From Spinacia oleracea (lineage: Eukaryota > Streptophyta > Magnoliopsida > Caryophyllales > Amaranthaceae): a stretch of DNA of 64,000 nucleotides. The stretch spans positions 5,580,001-5,644,000 of the forward strand of contig NC_079490.1 in assembly GCF_020520425.1 (NCBI RefSeq), read 5' to 3'. The notes beneath the pieces are model-generated. The model did not search any database. It saw nothing but the letters and a program-made list of their open reading frames with translations, and was not told where the DNA came from. Of this stretch, positions 1 to 13,565 are shown piece after piece. The stretch's first letter is position 1. Every line of letters starts with the position of its first letter. The position numbers and the translations under genes were made by a program.

Positions 1-709
1 ATTCCAGTTTAGCGTGAGAGTTGGTTAGTTATTTTGCTTCCCATTGCCTTCGTTTCTTTGGCGATTATGGTAGCGAATGTTACATACCTGCTTTTAGTAA
101 ACTTGTCCTTTCTACTTAACATAAATGGTGTACTATATGGACATCTGCTCACCAATTTGATTTTCTTTAATATTTGGGTCATTTGCTTGCATAAAACCTC
201 TTAATTTGAGAGTATTGAGACAGGTAATGTTTAGACATGCTCAAAAAATTATGAATGATATTGGAATTGATCAACAAGAGTGTGAGTAAGTAATGTAAGG
301 TTTTGTTCTCTTCAATCGAATTGAGGTGTTATGATCTAAATTAATTTAGGTGTAGTCTAAGCGTAGTTTGGTTATGGTCTGAATATTTCTAGTCTGATTG
401 AACTGGACCAATATCTTCGCTTGATTAAATTTTGACTGTTTATTGATGTTAAGTTTATGAGAATCGATATCTTGTGAATGTTTGTTAGATTTGTTTCAAT
501 GTGTACTTGGCAAAGTTCGAGTATGAACTATGAAAAGTAACAAGTGTTCTATCCTAATTGGACTTGTGGATTGAGAGAGGCCAACCAATGCATCAATGGA
601 GTATTCATGAAGGCCTTGAAAGGTGAAATCATTGATTGGCAAAACTTGTACTTGCCTCACTAGCATTAGCAAGTTATTATGCATCATCAAACAGTTGAGA
701 GTTGAGACC
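1..709. other. intergenic, no gene recognised
   Basis: AT-rich sequence with no convincing coding frame, splice-site pattern or RNA gene. Short open frames here have no recognisable domain. It could include the untranslated end of a gene lying to the left of the window, which cannot be judged from this sequence. Confidence 0.5.
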
Positions 710-718
710 TTATAAGTA

Positions 719-1069
719 AAGATGGCTGTGTGGCCGGCCCGGACCGAAGCCCGACCCGAGCCGGCACGAAAAAAGACCGGCCCCACACTGGCACGAAGTC
801 GTGGGTCGTGGGCCGGGTCTGTGCCTTAATTTTTTGGAAAAAGCATGACAAGGCACGACTCGACCCGGCACGACAAGCACCCAAAATTTTGTAAAGACGA
901 CCCGTCCCGGCCCGACACGAAAGCTTGTGGGCTCGTGCTGGGTCTGGGCCTTGTTTTGAACTTTTTGGCCCGGCACGATACAACGTGGGCCTAGATTGGG
1001 CCTAGCTTGTTTAGGCCTACCACCCGTGGGCTCGGCACGAAGTCCGGCCTGGCCCATAGCCATCTTTAC
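719..1069. mobile_element. GC-rich non-autonomous TIR transposon
   Basis: A sharply GC-rich island of about 350 bp in AT-rich DNA, built from repeated GGCCCGG/GGCACGA-like words. It begins with AAGATGGCT and ends with the inverse AGCCATCTT, and both ends are flanked by the direct repeat TTATAAGTA (710-718 and 1070-1078). A 9-bp duplication fits a Mutator-like non-autonomous element. Because TTATAA is itself palindromic, the alternative boundary (6-bp TTATAA duplication with a GTAAAGATGGC terminal repeat) cannot be excluded. No coding potential; the open frames inside are composition artefacts. Confidence 0.7.
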
Positions 1070-1078
1070 TTATAAGTA

Positions 1079-3335
1079 GATATACACATGCAGGTTGAAT
1101 TGTCCTACGTCGGAAAAGGAAAGAGATAATAATAAACTTATAAGTCTGGAAAGCTGGAACTACTCTTCCTATTGTCGATTGGTTTTAAGAATGAATCTCA
1201 TATCAGAGTTCATAGTGGATAACTTTTCTCCTTGTTGTGTACGACTAGACATATAGACGAAATTCATTACAAATGTGAAAAAGTTGAACCCCCCATGACT
1301 TGGATGACAAGATAGAGTCCATCACCGCAAAATGTTTTGACATTTTGTGGAGATGGGGTTAGGTTTTATAGGTGAAAGTGGTTTGGTGTGGGTTGTGGAA
1401 ATTTATTTGTGGGGTATTTTTTGAAGTACTCTCTTTTCATGTGGCCTTTCAAGAAATTGCTTGCATTTCAAGACAATGTAGCCAAAACAATTATGCAAGT
1501 ACATAAGAGTAAATCATTATTTTTCCATGATTGTATGAATTGATTCTCGTGGGAGCAAACTATGCCATCAAGTAATAACTGTTTGCCGGTTTTTTTATAT
1601 GACGGGTTCTGATTGGTTTGACGAAAAATGTTTTTCATGGTCAAACTGGAGTATCAACATATCGCGACTATGGGTATGAGGGTAAAATCGTCTTTGCACA
1701 GAGATAGTGATGGTGATTTAGTCTTGACACGCAAAATAACATGGACACGTCGACGTTATGGTACTGATAGTTGTAAATTAAAATCAATACCATTAAGTAG
1801 TTATTAAGTAGTTAAATGATTCGAAGTACCATCAGATACTTTTTATACGTCCATACATATCTTTTATAATTATAAGGGTATTTAAAATTTACAATTTGTG
1901 CTAGCACCGATACTCAAAATTTACAATTTATGCTTACAACGGTACTCAAAATTTACCCATGATATTTTGCGTTGCGATATTAACAAACTAATTTTTAGTT
2001 TACAAAATTTGGAGTGAAAGGATGCCATTGAGTAATACAATGGCACTTTTGAGGTGTCTGATGATATTGTTTAGACTTACAACAATATTGATGTGTTGTG
2101 GTTCCGACCAGCTTAATGTTTACACGATATTTTTCAGTTTTTTGTCCGTCTATAATGACTACTGGTTTGGTATAATTCATTATTATATTGTGTCGTTCGT
2201 TTTATGTTCTTTGTCAAAACAAACCGAGTTTGAACTGTAAATAATCCTGTCAAAAACCCCCCAAAAAAAAAAAAAAACCTTTGAACAAAGCTTAACATAG
2301 AATTATGAATCTTTAACACATTAAAAATCCGAGAGAGAGAGTGACCAATAAACAATCCAGGTGGAATCTTTAAGGAAATCTAAACAAAAGAATTTTGCTC
2401 AACAAGATCCAACAAAAAAAACACCATGGTGTGGAAACCTTAACATGGTGATGGGGCCGACAATTATACGATACATATTAGAATTTCCAATGTGGCATGT
2501 TTATATTGGCTGAAGTAACATGTGCTATGCTCATGCAATTTTGCATGTCAAGATTCAAAATTGATGACTTTAACAAACATGCTCCACGTAATCTTTTGTC
2601 TACATGCATTAGAGTACATGAATAAGGTTTGGCCTCGTAACCTCAATATGAATCCATTTTCAAAGGGTTTTGTAGTTGAGAATTTTTTATTGCCCCCCTC
2701 GCTTTCAACGAGTATGACCTGATAGTTTAATAAAGTCTTTCATCTAACATTCTAAAAAATAAAAACACATTACTCAACCGTCAACCTGATTTTAAATTTT
2801 GAATGCTTCGGACGAGAAGAATACCCTTTGTACTATGTATTGAGTATGATATTACGAACCATTTGGTATCCGGCCATGATAATGAGAATAAATTTGTATG
2901 TAAATTTGTAAGGAAAATCAATATCCATTCCAATGATAATGCTAATTAACTCAAAATTATTTTCTTTTCTTTATAAATTTTCATTACCATCCATTACCAT
3001 TTGGGGAGTGCAAACTTACGAAGAAAAACACCAGGTTTGAGACTAAATTAATTACCATGGACATTATGATGTTATTTTTTTTTCCAAATAACACTTGGGT
3101 TTATTTTCATTTCCGTCGTTTATTACCGGCTACAAACAGAACATAAGTTCTAGTTTCTCCTTTTGTTCCTACTCCCTTGCATGTATTCCCATTATAATCT
3201 AATAAAAAAATACTTGGTCAGATCAGATGTTATAGTACAAAACCCATGCCCAATCACTTAAAATCGGGTTCGAGTTAAGCTTGATTTGTGGCCTGAACCG
3301 TGGTTTTGGGCTACCCAACCCTGCAATTATTTCCA
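1079..3335. other. intergenic, no gene recognised
   Basis: About 2.3 kb of AT-rich sequence. Apart from the short tandem repeat at 1879-1958 no gene, RNA or clear transposon end was found. Open frames of 60-70 codons are present but have no domain and no codon-like structure. Confidence 0.5.
1879..1958. repeat. 32-bp tandem repeat, about 2.5 copies
   Basis: The unit starts TACTCAAAATTTACAATTT and is followed by a TGCT(A/T)(A/G)CA(C/A)CG-like segment. It recurs at 1879, 1911 and 1943, the last copy truncated. No function is suggested. Confidence 0.7.
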
Positions 3336-3857
3336 ATAAGATAAGATAAGATAAGGGTCAATAAGATAAGATAAGATAAGGGTCAATAAGATAAGATAAG
3401 ATAAGATAAGGGTCAATAAGATAAGATAAGATAAGATAAGATAAGAGTTAATAAGGTTGCGTTCTATTCACCTGATTTTCACTTATTTTTCCTGAACTTA
3501 TATTATCTGAACTTATCTGAATTTAACTGAACTTATCTGAACTTATTAGAACTTATCAAAACTTATTTTAGTTATAAATTATACTTGGTAAACCCTTATT
3601 TTTCCTGAAATTATCTTATCTAAACTTAACTGAATTTATTTTTCCTGAAATAAGTGAAAATATGGTGAATAGGACAGGGCCTAAGATAAGATAAGGGTCA
3701 ATAAGTTCAGATAAGATAAGATAAAATAAGATAAGGGTCAATAAGATAAGATAAGATAAGATAAAATAAGATAAGTTCAGGACCAATAAGATAAGTTCAG
3801 GACCAATAAGATAAGATAAGATAAGTCAAATTCAGGTGAAGAGAACACTGCCTTAGT
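3336..3857. repeat. ATAAG microsatellite with an embedded MITE-like inverted repeat
   Basis: Runs of (ATAAG)n punctuated by GGGTCA occupy 3336-3454 and 3681-3825. Between and around them are inverted segments with the word GTTCT(A/C)TTCACCTGA: on the + strand near 3460 and as its reverse complement near 3830-3850. A weaker inner pair lies at 3465-3495 and 3645-3680. The picture is a small TIR element whose interior expanded as a microsatellite. Exact ends and target duplication are uncertain. Confidence 0.6.
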
Positions 3858-4878
3858 TACCTCTTATATAAAGTAACCAACAAAACTTTTACCTAAGATT
3901 AAAATTAAGGGTTTTTTTTACAATATGTTAAAATCATCTTAATAATATTTCACCAAAAAAACAAAAAGTTGGGACAACAAAATTCCATTCCCTACCCACT
4001 TTCAAATCTCAAAACATTTTTTTTTTTTTGAAGAAAGAAGAACAACTTTGCCCAATTATGAATTTTGTCAAAAAAAATTGTACCAATTGATTCTTCCCAA
4101 ACAAATGCTCAAAAAAGTGCAACAATTTCAATGCAAATTCTCACTATAGAGTAAAACAGCTGACAATCACGTGACCTTTTTCTCAATTTTCTTCCCTCCT
4201 TTAATTTCCTCAAACCACGCGCCCTCCTGTTCATCCCTGTTTCTCCTTCTCTCTCTTTCTCTCTCCTCTCGTGTGTCAGCCTTTTGATTCTTCATTCTAC
4301 ATATAGCTCTTCTTTCCAATTTCAAATTGTTTACATAAATTATCCCAAAAATTTAGGGAAAAAAAAAAAATTCCCCTTTTAGCAGGACTTCTCCTCTCAC
4401 TCCCTCAGATCTGCCTCTTTGCTGGGTAAGTTTTATTTGTTCTTCTTATTATTTTTTTCCCTCTAAATCTTTCTAATTTTGATTTGCATTGTGTTCTTAA
4501 TTGGGATTTGGGGGTTGCGTTTAATTTGGGGAAAAAAAGGAAATAATATCTGGGGTTTTGATTTTATCTCATGTTTCTCGGTCTTACTCTCTGTTCTCGC
4601 TGCTATTTTATGTAATTTTTCGCAATTTTTTTGGGGTTTTTCTTCTTCTGGGTTTTTTAGCTCAGTTGTTCTTGGGGGAATGTCTATGAATTTCAGCTCG
4701 AAAACAGTACTTAGACAATTTTTTTTCTTTAATTGTTGTTGGGGGTTCTATACTGTGTTCATCTGATTTTTCTGCTTGTAAATTTTTTCTTTGTTATAGT
4801 ACTAAATTTTCGAGGATTTTTCTGTGTTCATGAGTAAGTTAGTGATAATGTGGTTTAAATTTGTGGAAAATGCAGGAC

Positions 4879-7800
4879 ATGGGGATTATATCCCGGAAAT
4901 TATTTCCAGCATGTGGAAGAATGTGTGTATGTTGTCCTGCACTAAGGTCCAGGTCCAGGCAACCTGTTAAGCGCTACAAAAAGTTGATTGCTGACATTTT
5001 CCCCAAATCTCCTGTGAGTTTGTAATTTAAATTGCAATTTTGTTGGGGTTTTAGCAACTGTGTTGGGGGAATAATTATCTTTTTTTATTTTTTATTTTTT
5101 TACTTTAGATGTTCATAGACCTGTTGGTTTGTTCGAATTCGAATCTTAAGAAAGTGAATGCCTATATGAACTTTTGATCTGTTGTAATGTTGTACCCCGT
5201 ATTACCTAGGTAGAACCTTTTATGCAGGACTACAATAACTCTATGAAAATATTCCCTTTGTATGCAAGTGAGTTTTATAGATTCTTTACGCGAGAGAAGG
5301 TTGAGGGCTGTTGTTTGTTTACTGTTTGCTCGTCGGTTATATAAAAAGGTTGTCTATACCATCATAATATGTTATAGTGTGAGGAAAGTGCTGCTGCCAA
5401 CTTTAGATGATAACCATAATCAGGACAAAAAAAATCATGAAATGGTTTTTTAAGATAATGTTTATAGGATCTGTATGGAAGGGAACTGTGAAAGTTCATT
5501 AAGTTTGCATAATTCAGGTTCAATACTTGTGTTTATTACAGCACGAATGATGTTGTTCACTATGTTTTTTTTTGGGATAACAATGTTTTAACGATAGTCT
5601 AGTGCCGCCGTGCCGGGGTTGATAAACTTTGTGTCATCTTTGGAGAACTATAGAAGATGGTAAATTTGCTGTTTCTTTGTTCTTCGGCAGAAAAAGTAAT
5701 ATTTCTGTTCTTTCTTCATGTTTAGGACGGCCAGCCAAATGAACGGAAACTTGTAAAGTTGTGTGAGTATGCTGCCAAGAACCCTCTTCGTATCCCTAAG
5801 GTAATGATCATAGTTTGTGAGTTGTTTGTTTATTATTGTTTGTGGCACTTGGATATATTTTTTATGGCTTGATAGAATTTGTGTTTGGGTCTAATCATTG
5901 TAGATTACAAAACAACTCGAAGAGAGATTCTTTAGGGAATTGCGGCATGGACACCTTAAGACTGTTGGCTTTGTCATGGAAGCCTATAATAAGTTGCTCT
6001 GCGTGTGCGGGAAACAAATGTAAGTTCGCTTGCCAATCATGTTTATAAGAAATGTATTGTTGCTGATTTTGGTCAATTCTTTTGGATGTTGGTATTGGCT
6101 GAATTGTGTGGAAGGGTGTGAATTAACTCTTGCATTTTTAGTTTTTTATTTGTAGAAGTTCATTCCCCTTAATCCTTGATGAAGGGTGTCACCTGATAAC
6201 TTTTTGTTGTAACAATGTCCTGGTGAGAACTGGGCTAAGATCCTCAAGAGTTCGGTCCTCTATATTCTCCTCGTTGAGAAACTGACGCATTTATCAGATC
6301 CGTTGACTGCCCAAGTACTTGGACTTGGCCAACTGAATCCTGGTGTTTATGGTTTCATAAATCCTTTCATGTCATTTTTTCTCCACGTCTCTCTTTGTAG
6401 GACTTCCTTTCCCCAATTCCTTGATACCACCGAATTATTGGGAGTAAACCTGATCTCTTGTCGTAAATACTGCTACCATTTGTCCATTGTAGCATTCATA
6501 GTCTGAATAGTAGATGTTGTTAAATCTGAATGCGTTTGTCAATTGTAACTTGTCAACTAGGCAATATACCTTTGTTGCTTTGCACAAATATCGTTGGGTG
6601 TTATAGTTTCTGACTATTTTTAATGAGGTCCAGGTGTAACTGGTTTTGTTTGTTCTTTTCAGGACATACTTTGCAGCCAGTCTGTTGCTTCTTAGTGACG
6701 AGGTTTTGGATCTCTCTAAGGAAGTTTCTGTACAAGTAGCTGGATGCCAAACATTAACTCGATTTATCTATAGTCAGGTGAAGTAGAAGATCTGCTTTTT
6801 TTGCTTCATGAACTTCCATATTACATAATTGTAGAGAAAATTTTGTATTTTAGAGGAATGTCCGTTCACTCTCTTTTGTGAGGAGTTGTTCAAGTAGAGC
6901 TTTAGTGATAATCTTGTTTGTTAGATTTTGGCTTCAATTTATGTCCACCATTTTTGTTAAATTGCTCACTTCATAAAACCTTGTCACTAATTGGGGCCTT
7001 TGTTTCATTTATAATTTAAATTTACTTGCTATATTGTGGATGTAAATATCACAACCACAGTTCACTAAACGTATCCAATTATTTACCGATAAAGCCCATT
7101 AGATGTTTACTTGAAGCACAACATATTGTTCATACTGTTTCTGAAATTTACGGAAAGGAGTACAAATTATCCTGCTGGTTTTACTCTTTTACTTGAGGAT
7201 GGGCCTTCAAGGTTCTTAAGCTTGGGTTAGCAATACACTTATATATGGCACATGTGATAAACCTTGTAGGATAGGTATTATGTTATTAAAAAATTAAATT
7301 ACGCTACCTGTTTTAATCTGTAGTATGTTTCCATATTTGTACTAGTGCTACAATTATTTTTTCCGTTGGTTCCTTACAAGAATTTGACACATGCACAGAA
7401 TGATAGCACTTATGCCCGCAATATCGCGACTCTTGTTAACAAAGTCTGCATGTTAGCTCGGGAAACGGGGGAAGAACATCAGAAACATTCCTTGAGAGCC
7501 TCATGCCTACAGTGCCTTTCAGCTATGGTAACTTCTCAATTATGATCTTCGCCGCAAACTTGGTTTAGCTAGCTCTGTATTTTGTTTAGAATGATTCACT
7601 CATTCAGCATTATAGATTTATTGGTATATGAACAACTGATTAGCTTTTCATCTTTCCATTGCGTTGTAAGTTAACTTATAATTATACTTGCAGGTGTGGT
7701 ACATGGCTGAGTTCTCGCACATTTTTGACAATATAGACGAGGTCAGTAAACTCAAATCCATTACCTCGATCTGCATAGTTTTCAAACATCAATACGATGG

Positions 7801-10800
7801 TATCTTTTGTTGTTGTATGTCTTGGGATCAATAAGGTTACTGAGATTTTGGGAGTATAGTTTTTTTTTCAACTGACATGGGTTTGTTTTGGTACTGTCTG
7901 CACAATGAGAGATACCAAAATTTGTAGAGACCAATGTATAAAAAGGCATTTCTAATAGTTGGCTTTACTTAAATGTTTTGTTGACTATATTCTAGTACAC
8001 ATGTGTTTAGTCTTTTTTACACATTTTATATTGGTTCCAACCACAGATTGTGCAAATCATATTGGACAACTATGAGGGCGATGTGCAAATTGAGGAAACA
8101 GAAGAACCACGTCATCACTGGTTGGATGAGGTTGTTAGATGTGCAGGAGGAGGTTGTGCTGTAGCTGGAGTTGCAAGTCCTTGCTGTACTGCTGTCAGGC
8201 CTCCTCCGGACAGGAAACACATTTCTTCATTAACAAAGTAATACTTGTGTAAATATGAATATGTTACAACGTTGTCTATTATCTTGAACATATTACCTCC
8301 TGGACTCGAAGTGATCTTTTGGTCATCTTTTGATTCCGAAATTTTTTCCCTAGAGAGGAGATGGAGAATCCGAGAGTGTGGGCTCAAATTTGTCTTCAAC
8401 GATTGGCCGAGCTTGCAAAAGAGAGCTCCACTATGCGTCAGGTTCTAGAGCCAATGTTTACATATTTTGATGTGGGGCGCCATTGGTCTACCCAGCAAGG
8501 TTTGGCTGTCACAATTCTTTGTGATATGTGCTATTTCATGGAAGTGCCAGGTACACTTGCTTCACATTTTGGTTAGCTGATGTTTACATTTTTCCTGTCA
8601 TGCTGTACTAGTAATACTCCTCGTGCGTCCAAAAAAAACAAAAAAACAAATAAATTACACCCAAGTTACGATTTGTTTTCTTTGTTTAAATGCTAGTGTA
8701 TTTGAATAATTAGTATGCATTGTGGTGATGTGGGTATTTTAGAAGAAGCCAAGGGAGGCCAAAGATGACTTTGATGTAGGAAGTTAAGAATGATAAGTAG
8801 GAATAGCCACTAGTTAGAAGTGAATGGACAAAAGGTTCTTGGTGGACGTAGGAAATAAAGTCTTGGTATGCACCTGACCCCATCCTTTGGAGTTTTGGGA
8901 TGAAGGATATGGCACTGTTGTTGTTTGGTTGCTGTAATGTGATGGTTTTTTCCTTTGGACTTGTTCAGGTTTACATCCTCCTCCAGTTAGTTGTATTATA
9001 TTATTGGTCATTTTCAGTCCATTCTAGATTAGGAGCTAAACTTGCTATATATGCTTTTGTTTTTCAATGCTAAAATATCTTGGTACTTTATTCTCGCTTT
9101 TTATGTCTATCAGAAAATCAGCAAGTAATTTTGAATGGCATAATACGTCATATGGACCATAAAAATGTTGCACAAGACCCTCTAGTCAAGTCTTGCGTGG
9201 TCCAAGCTGCTGCAAATGTGGCACGGCAAATTAGGTCTGTTGCAACTCTTTCTGATGTTGGGTTTGTTGGTGACTTGTTGCGACACTTGAGGAAGAGTCT
9301 CCAGTCAATTGCTAGTCCTGTTCGAGAGGAAGAGATTAACTTGAATATCCACCTGCAAAATTCAATTGAATCTTGCCTACTTGAAATTGCAAAAGGCGTA
9401 AGTTCAATATCATAGGCATAGAGTTATCATCCTCTTTCCTTCAGGCCATCACCAAGTTGTACCCACTTACTTTCCCATTTGATACATCCCTAACCACTTT
9501 TATCCCTCCCTGCAGATTAAGGATGCAGATTCATTGTTTTATTTGATGGTAATAGCACTGGAGAAGTTGCCTCCGGTTGGAGTTGTTGCCCGAGCAACAA
9601 TGGGCTCAGTGTTAATTCTTGCTCATGTATCAGTGGCAGTCCACTCCCATTTGCAGCTGGTAAAAACAATATTTTCATGTGATTTTCTTGGAAGCTTCAT
9701 TTATATTGAAATCTTTGTATTCCTTTCTAAAGAAGGAAAACTACTTATATCAGCTTTATTAAAAGAAAAATCTTTGTATTCATACTGGAACTCTTTTGAT
9801 CATTTTATGTTATCTGGCATGTGACACTGAATAATATTTGCAGGCTTTCCCGGAAGCACTTCTCATTCAAATTTTGAAAGCTATGCTGCACACAGATACC
9901 GAAGCACGTGTTGTGGCTCATCAGATATTTTCTGTTCTCTTGTTTCCGAGCTCCTGGAGATCTTATGAAACAAGGAGATGGCAGTCTAACAGGAGATCTG
10001 CATTAGCTTCTGTCACAGATTTACTTGATAAGCTTCGAAAAGAAAAAGATTATACTGTAGAAAAGACTGTTGATGGTGGTTTAGATGAGTTTAAGGGTAA
10101 AGAAATCCCGGAGGATGAGTGTAAACAGGGATGGCGACGGAGCTCCCCTAACTTCCACAAATTAAGCTCTATTATTGACCGGACAGCTGGATCCAACAGC
10201 ATACCTGAGGTACTAAAGTGGTGTTATTTATTATTCAAGCTTTTGTTCACATGGCTTGTCTGATAAGTTTAATCTTGCATTGTTTATTGTTTTTCAACTA
10301 CTGCAGGAACCTTTATAACAAGGTTTTACTAATAACTCTGAATTACTGCAGGAAACATGTATAATGAAGTTGAGTGAAGATCAGATGTTGCAATTGCTTT
10401 CTGGCTATTGGATACAGGCTACCCTTTCAGATAATTTACCATCAAATTTTGAAGCAATAGCCCATTCTTATTGCTTGATGCTCATATCTTCACACATTAA
10501 GGTGAAACTTATCCAAGAACATTATTGATAGCACAACTTTTGTTCCCTTTTCTTTGTCTCGCTGTCATTTATTATCATGTTCCTTTGCATAGAGCGGGGA
10601 CATGTCACTGTTAAATGTTAACTGGTATTTCTGATAAGTAACTTTGCTAAAATGTCAATGATTCATGAAAGCTTGTTGATCGTTTTTTGCATGTAGTTAG
10701 GTAAGTATAGAAATAATCTTATGTTTGCTCACCAAAAAACTAACCAAATTCTTCTATGCAGAATACAAATCACAGTGTTGTTGTGCGCTTTTTCCAGCTT

Positions 10801-13565
10801 CCCTTGTCCCTAAGAAATGTATCATTGTTTGGCGACTGTGGTATGGATATATAACTTTAAATAAATATTTTTTTTACATTTTCGGAAGCCAGTATTGTTA
10901 ATAGTATTCTTATGGAGTTTTAGGGATGTTGCCATTTGCTTGCCGGAGATCAATGTTCATAACATCAACTGCGATGCTAATGTTTGCTGCCAGAATGTAT
11001 CAGATGATTGAGCTGAATGATCTGCTAAGGTCCCAAGTTCCATCTGATGTGAGTCTTAGATTTGAGCACTCTATTTTGAGTTGAGAATTTGAGATGCCCT
11101 AAATTTTTCGCCTATGGTTTGTAACAACTCTATTTTGAGTTGAGATGGCTTTTCTTGTGAAGTTGATGCCCTAAATTCAGCTTTCCTTGCTACCTGATCC
11201 TTTTTTGTTCATTTTGTCTTGCTTTTATTCTATTCTTGTTGGCTAAAAAAATAAATCAGTACCCTGTTTTTTAAGGACAACAGACCCTGATGTATTTTTA
11301 CTTCCACTTCAGTTTGCTGTTTCCCCTTTACAAACTCCAGTTGCCAGCTGATGTTTTTTCACTAGTTAAATGGCAGCTTATTTAAAGCATTGTTTTCATG
11401 CAATTTGCTTGTTTGTTGGTATATGATTACCTTTATTTTGATTTTTGGGACTAACCGTAGCACTCTTGATCCACACTCTAACCGGTTGGCAAATCATGCA
11501 GGTTGATCCCTTATTGGGCATCAACGAGGACCTTCTGGTGTATGTCAAACCTCAAGCGGACATTGGACAGTATGGTTCAGCATTAGATAATCAAGCAGCT
11601 ATATCATTTCTATCTGAATTACGAGAAAAGAATCTTGATCATGAGAAGATTACGATGGACATCATAGTGAGATATCTTTGTTGCATGATTAAGGTATGTT
11701 CGACTGCTGGATATTATATCATCATGTTGTAACCTTTCATTAGCATATTTGAAATGGTAATATCTGCTTATTTTCTTTTAGATCGAGGAAGAAGAGTTAC
11801 TTAATCAGCTGTCTACCATATTCACTCCTGATGAGGCTTTCATCTTCACTCCGAAAGAATTAAGAGAATTGGATCACACTCATATCATGCGCCACTTGAA
11901 GGATTCCCCTTCTTTGGACGGTGTATGTTGAATCACCTCAAATCAGTTTAATTGCTTTTGCATCCTGACTAGTTTTCAAGATTCTTAGGACGTGACAAAA
12001 GTTATCATGTTGCAGGAATTATCTGTAAGTTCAATTGTTGAAGATGATGTGACAAGTTCATTGTCTGTTTTGAATATTTCTGGCCAAAGAGTGCCACATT
12101 CCCGTTCAGATTCTAATATCATGAGCATCGGACAGCTTTTAGAATCAGTAAGTATTTCTCCTCTTTTCCCTTCTTTTGAATGGCTAAAAAGCCATAATAT
12201 CACTGAAATAATAACTTTGATAGCTTTTAAATTTGAGACGGCCGCCCTCTATAGAGACGCCCTATTTCCGTCTCAAATTCGTCTCTAATCATCATTTTGA
12301 TTCGGATTTGGACTATGTAGAGATGAAATTCCTCTCTATAAAAAGATTATTTTGTAGTGGTATTGCCAGTTCACTATGATTTTTACGCTTATTTTCAGGC
12401 ACTTGAAGTGGCTGGACAAGTTGTTGGGACATCTGTATCGAACTCTCCCTTATCTTACAGTATCATGGCTGGTCAATGTGAAGCACTTGAGTCGGGAACT
12501 AGGAAGAAGCTCTGCAATTGGTTGGCCCAAGAAAAATCTACTGGCGATGTATTTGCTCCTTTCTCTGATGGACCAACTGTAATTAACCCGGTGAGCTTTA
12601 TATCCTAGTCTTCTTCTTTAGTGCTTGATAGAAAGATTTGGTTGAGTTTAAACTTACCTAATTGCACCTCAAAATATCCTCTTAAATAGTTGAATGTTTA
12701 AGAATTTCACCACATTTTTTTTGTATTCTTCTCAAGAGTGCGGCCAATATTGTTTTTTTTTAAAGGAAAAGAACCCTGAACTTGCAATAGTTTATTTGAT
12801 GGGGAGTGTGGGTGCTGTTGTCTTTAAAGAGGCATCGGATAGATTGTTAGAACTAAAAAGAATCACAGAAGTCATTGAATGATTTGGGACCTAAGGTAGC
12901 TTTGCGCACACTAGCATAATGGTTAATGTGTGGAAAAATTGTGAGAAAATACCTTTTACGGAGTATGTTCCAGTTTTTGTGAAAAAAACACCTTTTATGT
13001 TAATAGTTTAGAATAAATGCACCTTAAGATCAAATGTCGGCCAAAAAAAGTCAAGTTTTCGGGCGTTGACTCACTTTTTTTCCTACAAATATATGTGTGT
13101 GTTACACTATTAACAAATACCCTAGGAACCGACACACATAGTTGAAGGGAGAAAATTGGAGCAATGCCCAAAACTCTACTCTTTTGCCGGAATCCGTTCT
13201 CAAGACGTGTTTATTCGAAACTATTACGGAGTAACATTAAAGGTGTTTTCTCACAAAAAAAGTTTGAAAAGGTGTTAACAAAAACTGTGAGATAAAAGGT
13301 CTTTTTTCACAAAAATTTCCATAATGGGTGATACTGTATGGGTCTGTATCAGACAATTTGTTTGAAATCAAAACAGTTGATCAGTTTTTAATCTCAGTTT
13401 CTGCTTCTGTTAACATAGGTATCGCCTCGTGCGGATGGTATACACGGAGAAGTGGGACCCCACGAGCAGTTTAGTTCTCTGAGGTTGCCTCCTGCAAGTC
13501 CCTTCGACAACTTCCTCCACGCAGTTTCAGGACCACGACCTATGTTAGCTGGACTATCCCCTTGA
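4879..13565 (+). CDS. EFR3-like protein (EFR3 OF PLANTS / SEMI-ROLLED LEAF 2 family), 985 aa
   Basis: ARM/HEAT-repeat scaffold that in plants anchors the PI4-kinase alpha complex (with NPG/TTC7-like and hyccin-like partners) at the plasma membrane. Nineteen coding exons with GT-AG borders can be joined: 4879-5013, 5726-5800, 5904-6019, 6663-6777, 7399-7527, 7694-7741, 8047-8237, 8354-8550, 9114-9397, 9516-9659, 9844-10209, 10352-10501, 10762-10840, 10924-11048, 11502-11693, 11782-11922, 12016-12147, 12399-12590, 13419-13565. These total 2958 nt in one frame, close to the family length of about 1000 aa. The N-terminus (MGIISRKLFPACGRMCVCC) is cysteine-rich and followed by basic residues, matching the palmitoylated, lipid-binding anchor known for EFR3. 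A probable leader exon ends at 4425 after a CT-rich stretch, so the first intron is in the 5' UTR. The family assignment is by recognition; the exact paralogue is not resolved. Confidence 0.88.
12201..12359. mobile_element. short CACTA-type MITE in EFR3 intron 17
   Basis: Starts CACTGAAATAATAACTTTGATAG-like and ends with the inverse of CACTACAAAATAATC, giving roughly 24-bp imperfect terminal inverted repeats opening with CACT. The middle holds GAGACG/CGTCTC-rich words. A TAT flanks both sides, offset by one base. Size 159 bp, no coding capacity. Confidence 0.5.
12931..13320. mobile_element. MULE-like MITE in EFR3 intron 18
   Basis: An approximately 390-bp segment with inverted ends. The left end reads GGAAAAATTGTGAGAAAATA, and the right end is the inverse of GGAAATTTTTGTGAAAAAAG; the match continues into ACCTTTTA. 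Flanks TTAATGTGTG and ATAATGGGTG agree at 8 of 10 bases, compatible with an old 9-10 bp target duplication. It lies wholly in the intron before the last coding exon. Confidence 0.55.

Noticed and set aside
10304..10325. Alternative EFR3 acceptor CTGCAG/GAACC before 10352
   Set aside because: It looks like a splice acceptor but reads into a stop quickly; the acceptor at 10351 keeps the frame and the family sequence.
12357..12398. Start codon at 12357 making a separate small gene with the EFR3 exon
   Set aside because: The exon begins at 12399 after TTTTCAG and is in frame with the EFR3 exons on both sides; the upstream part is intron.
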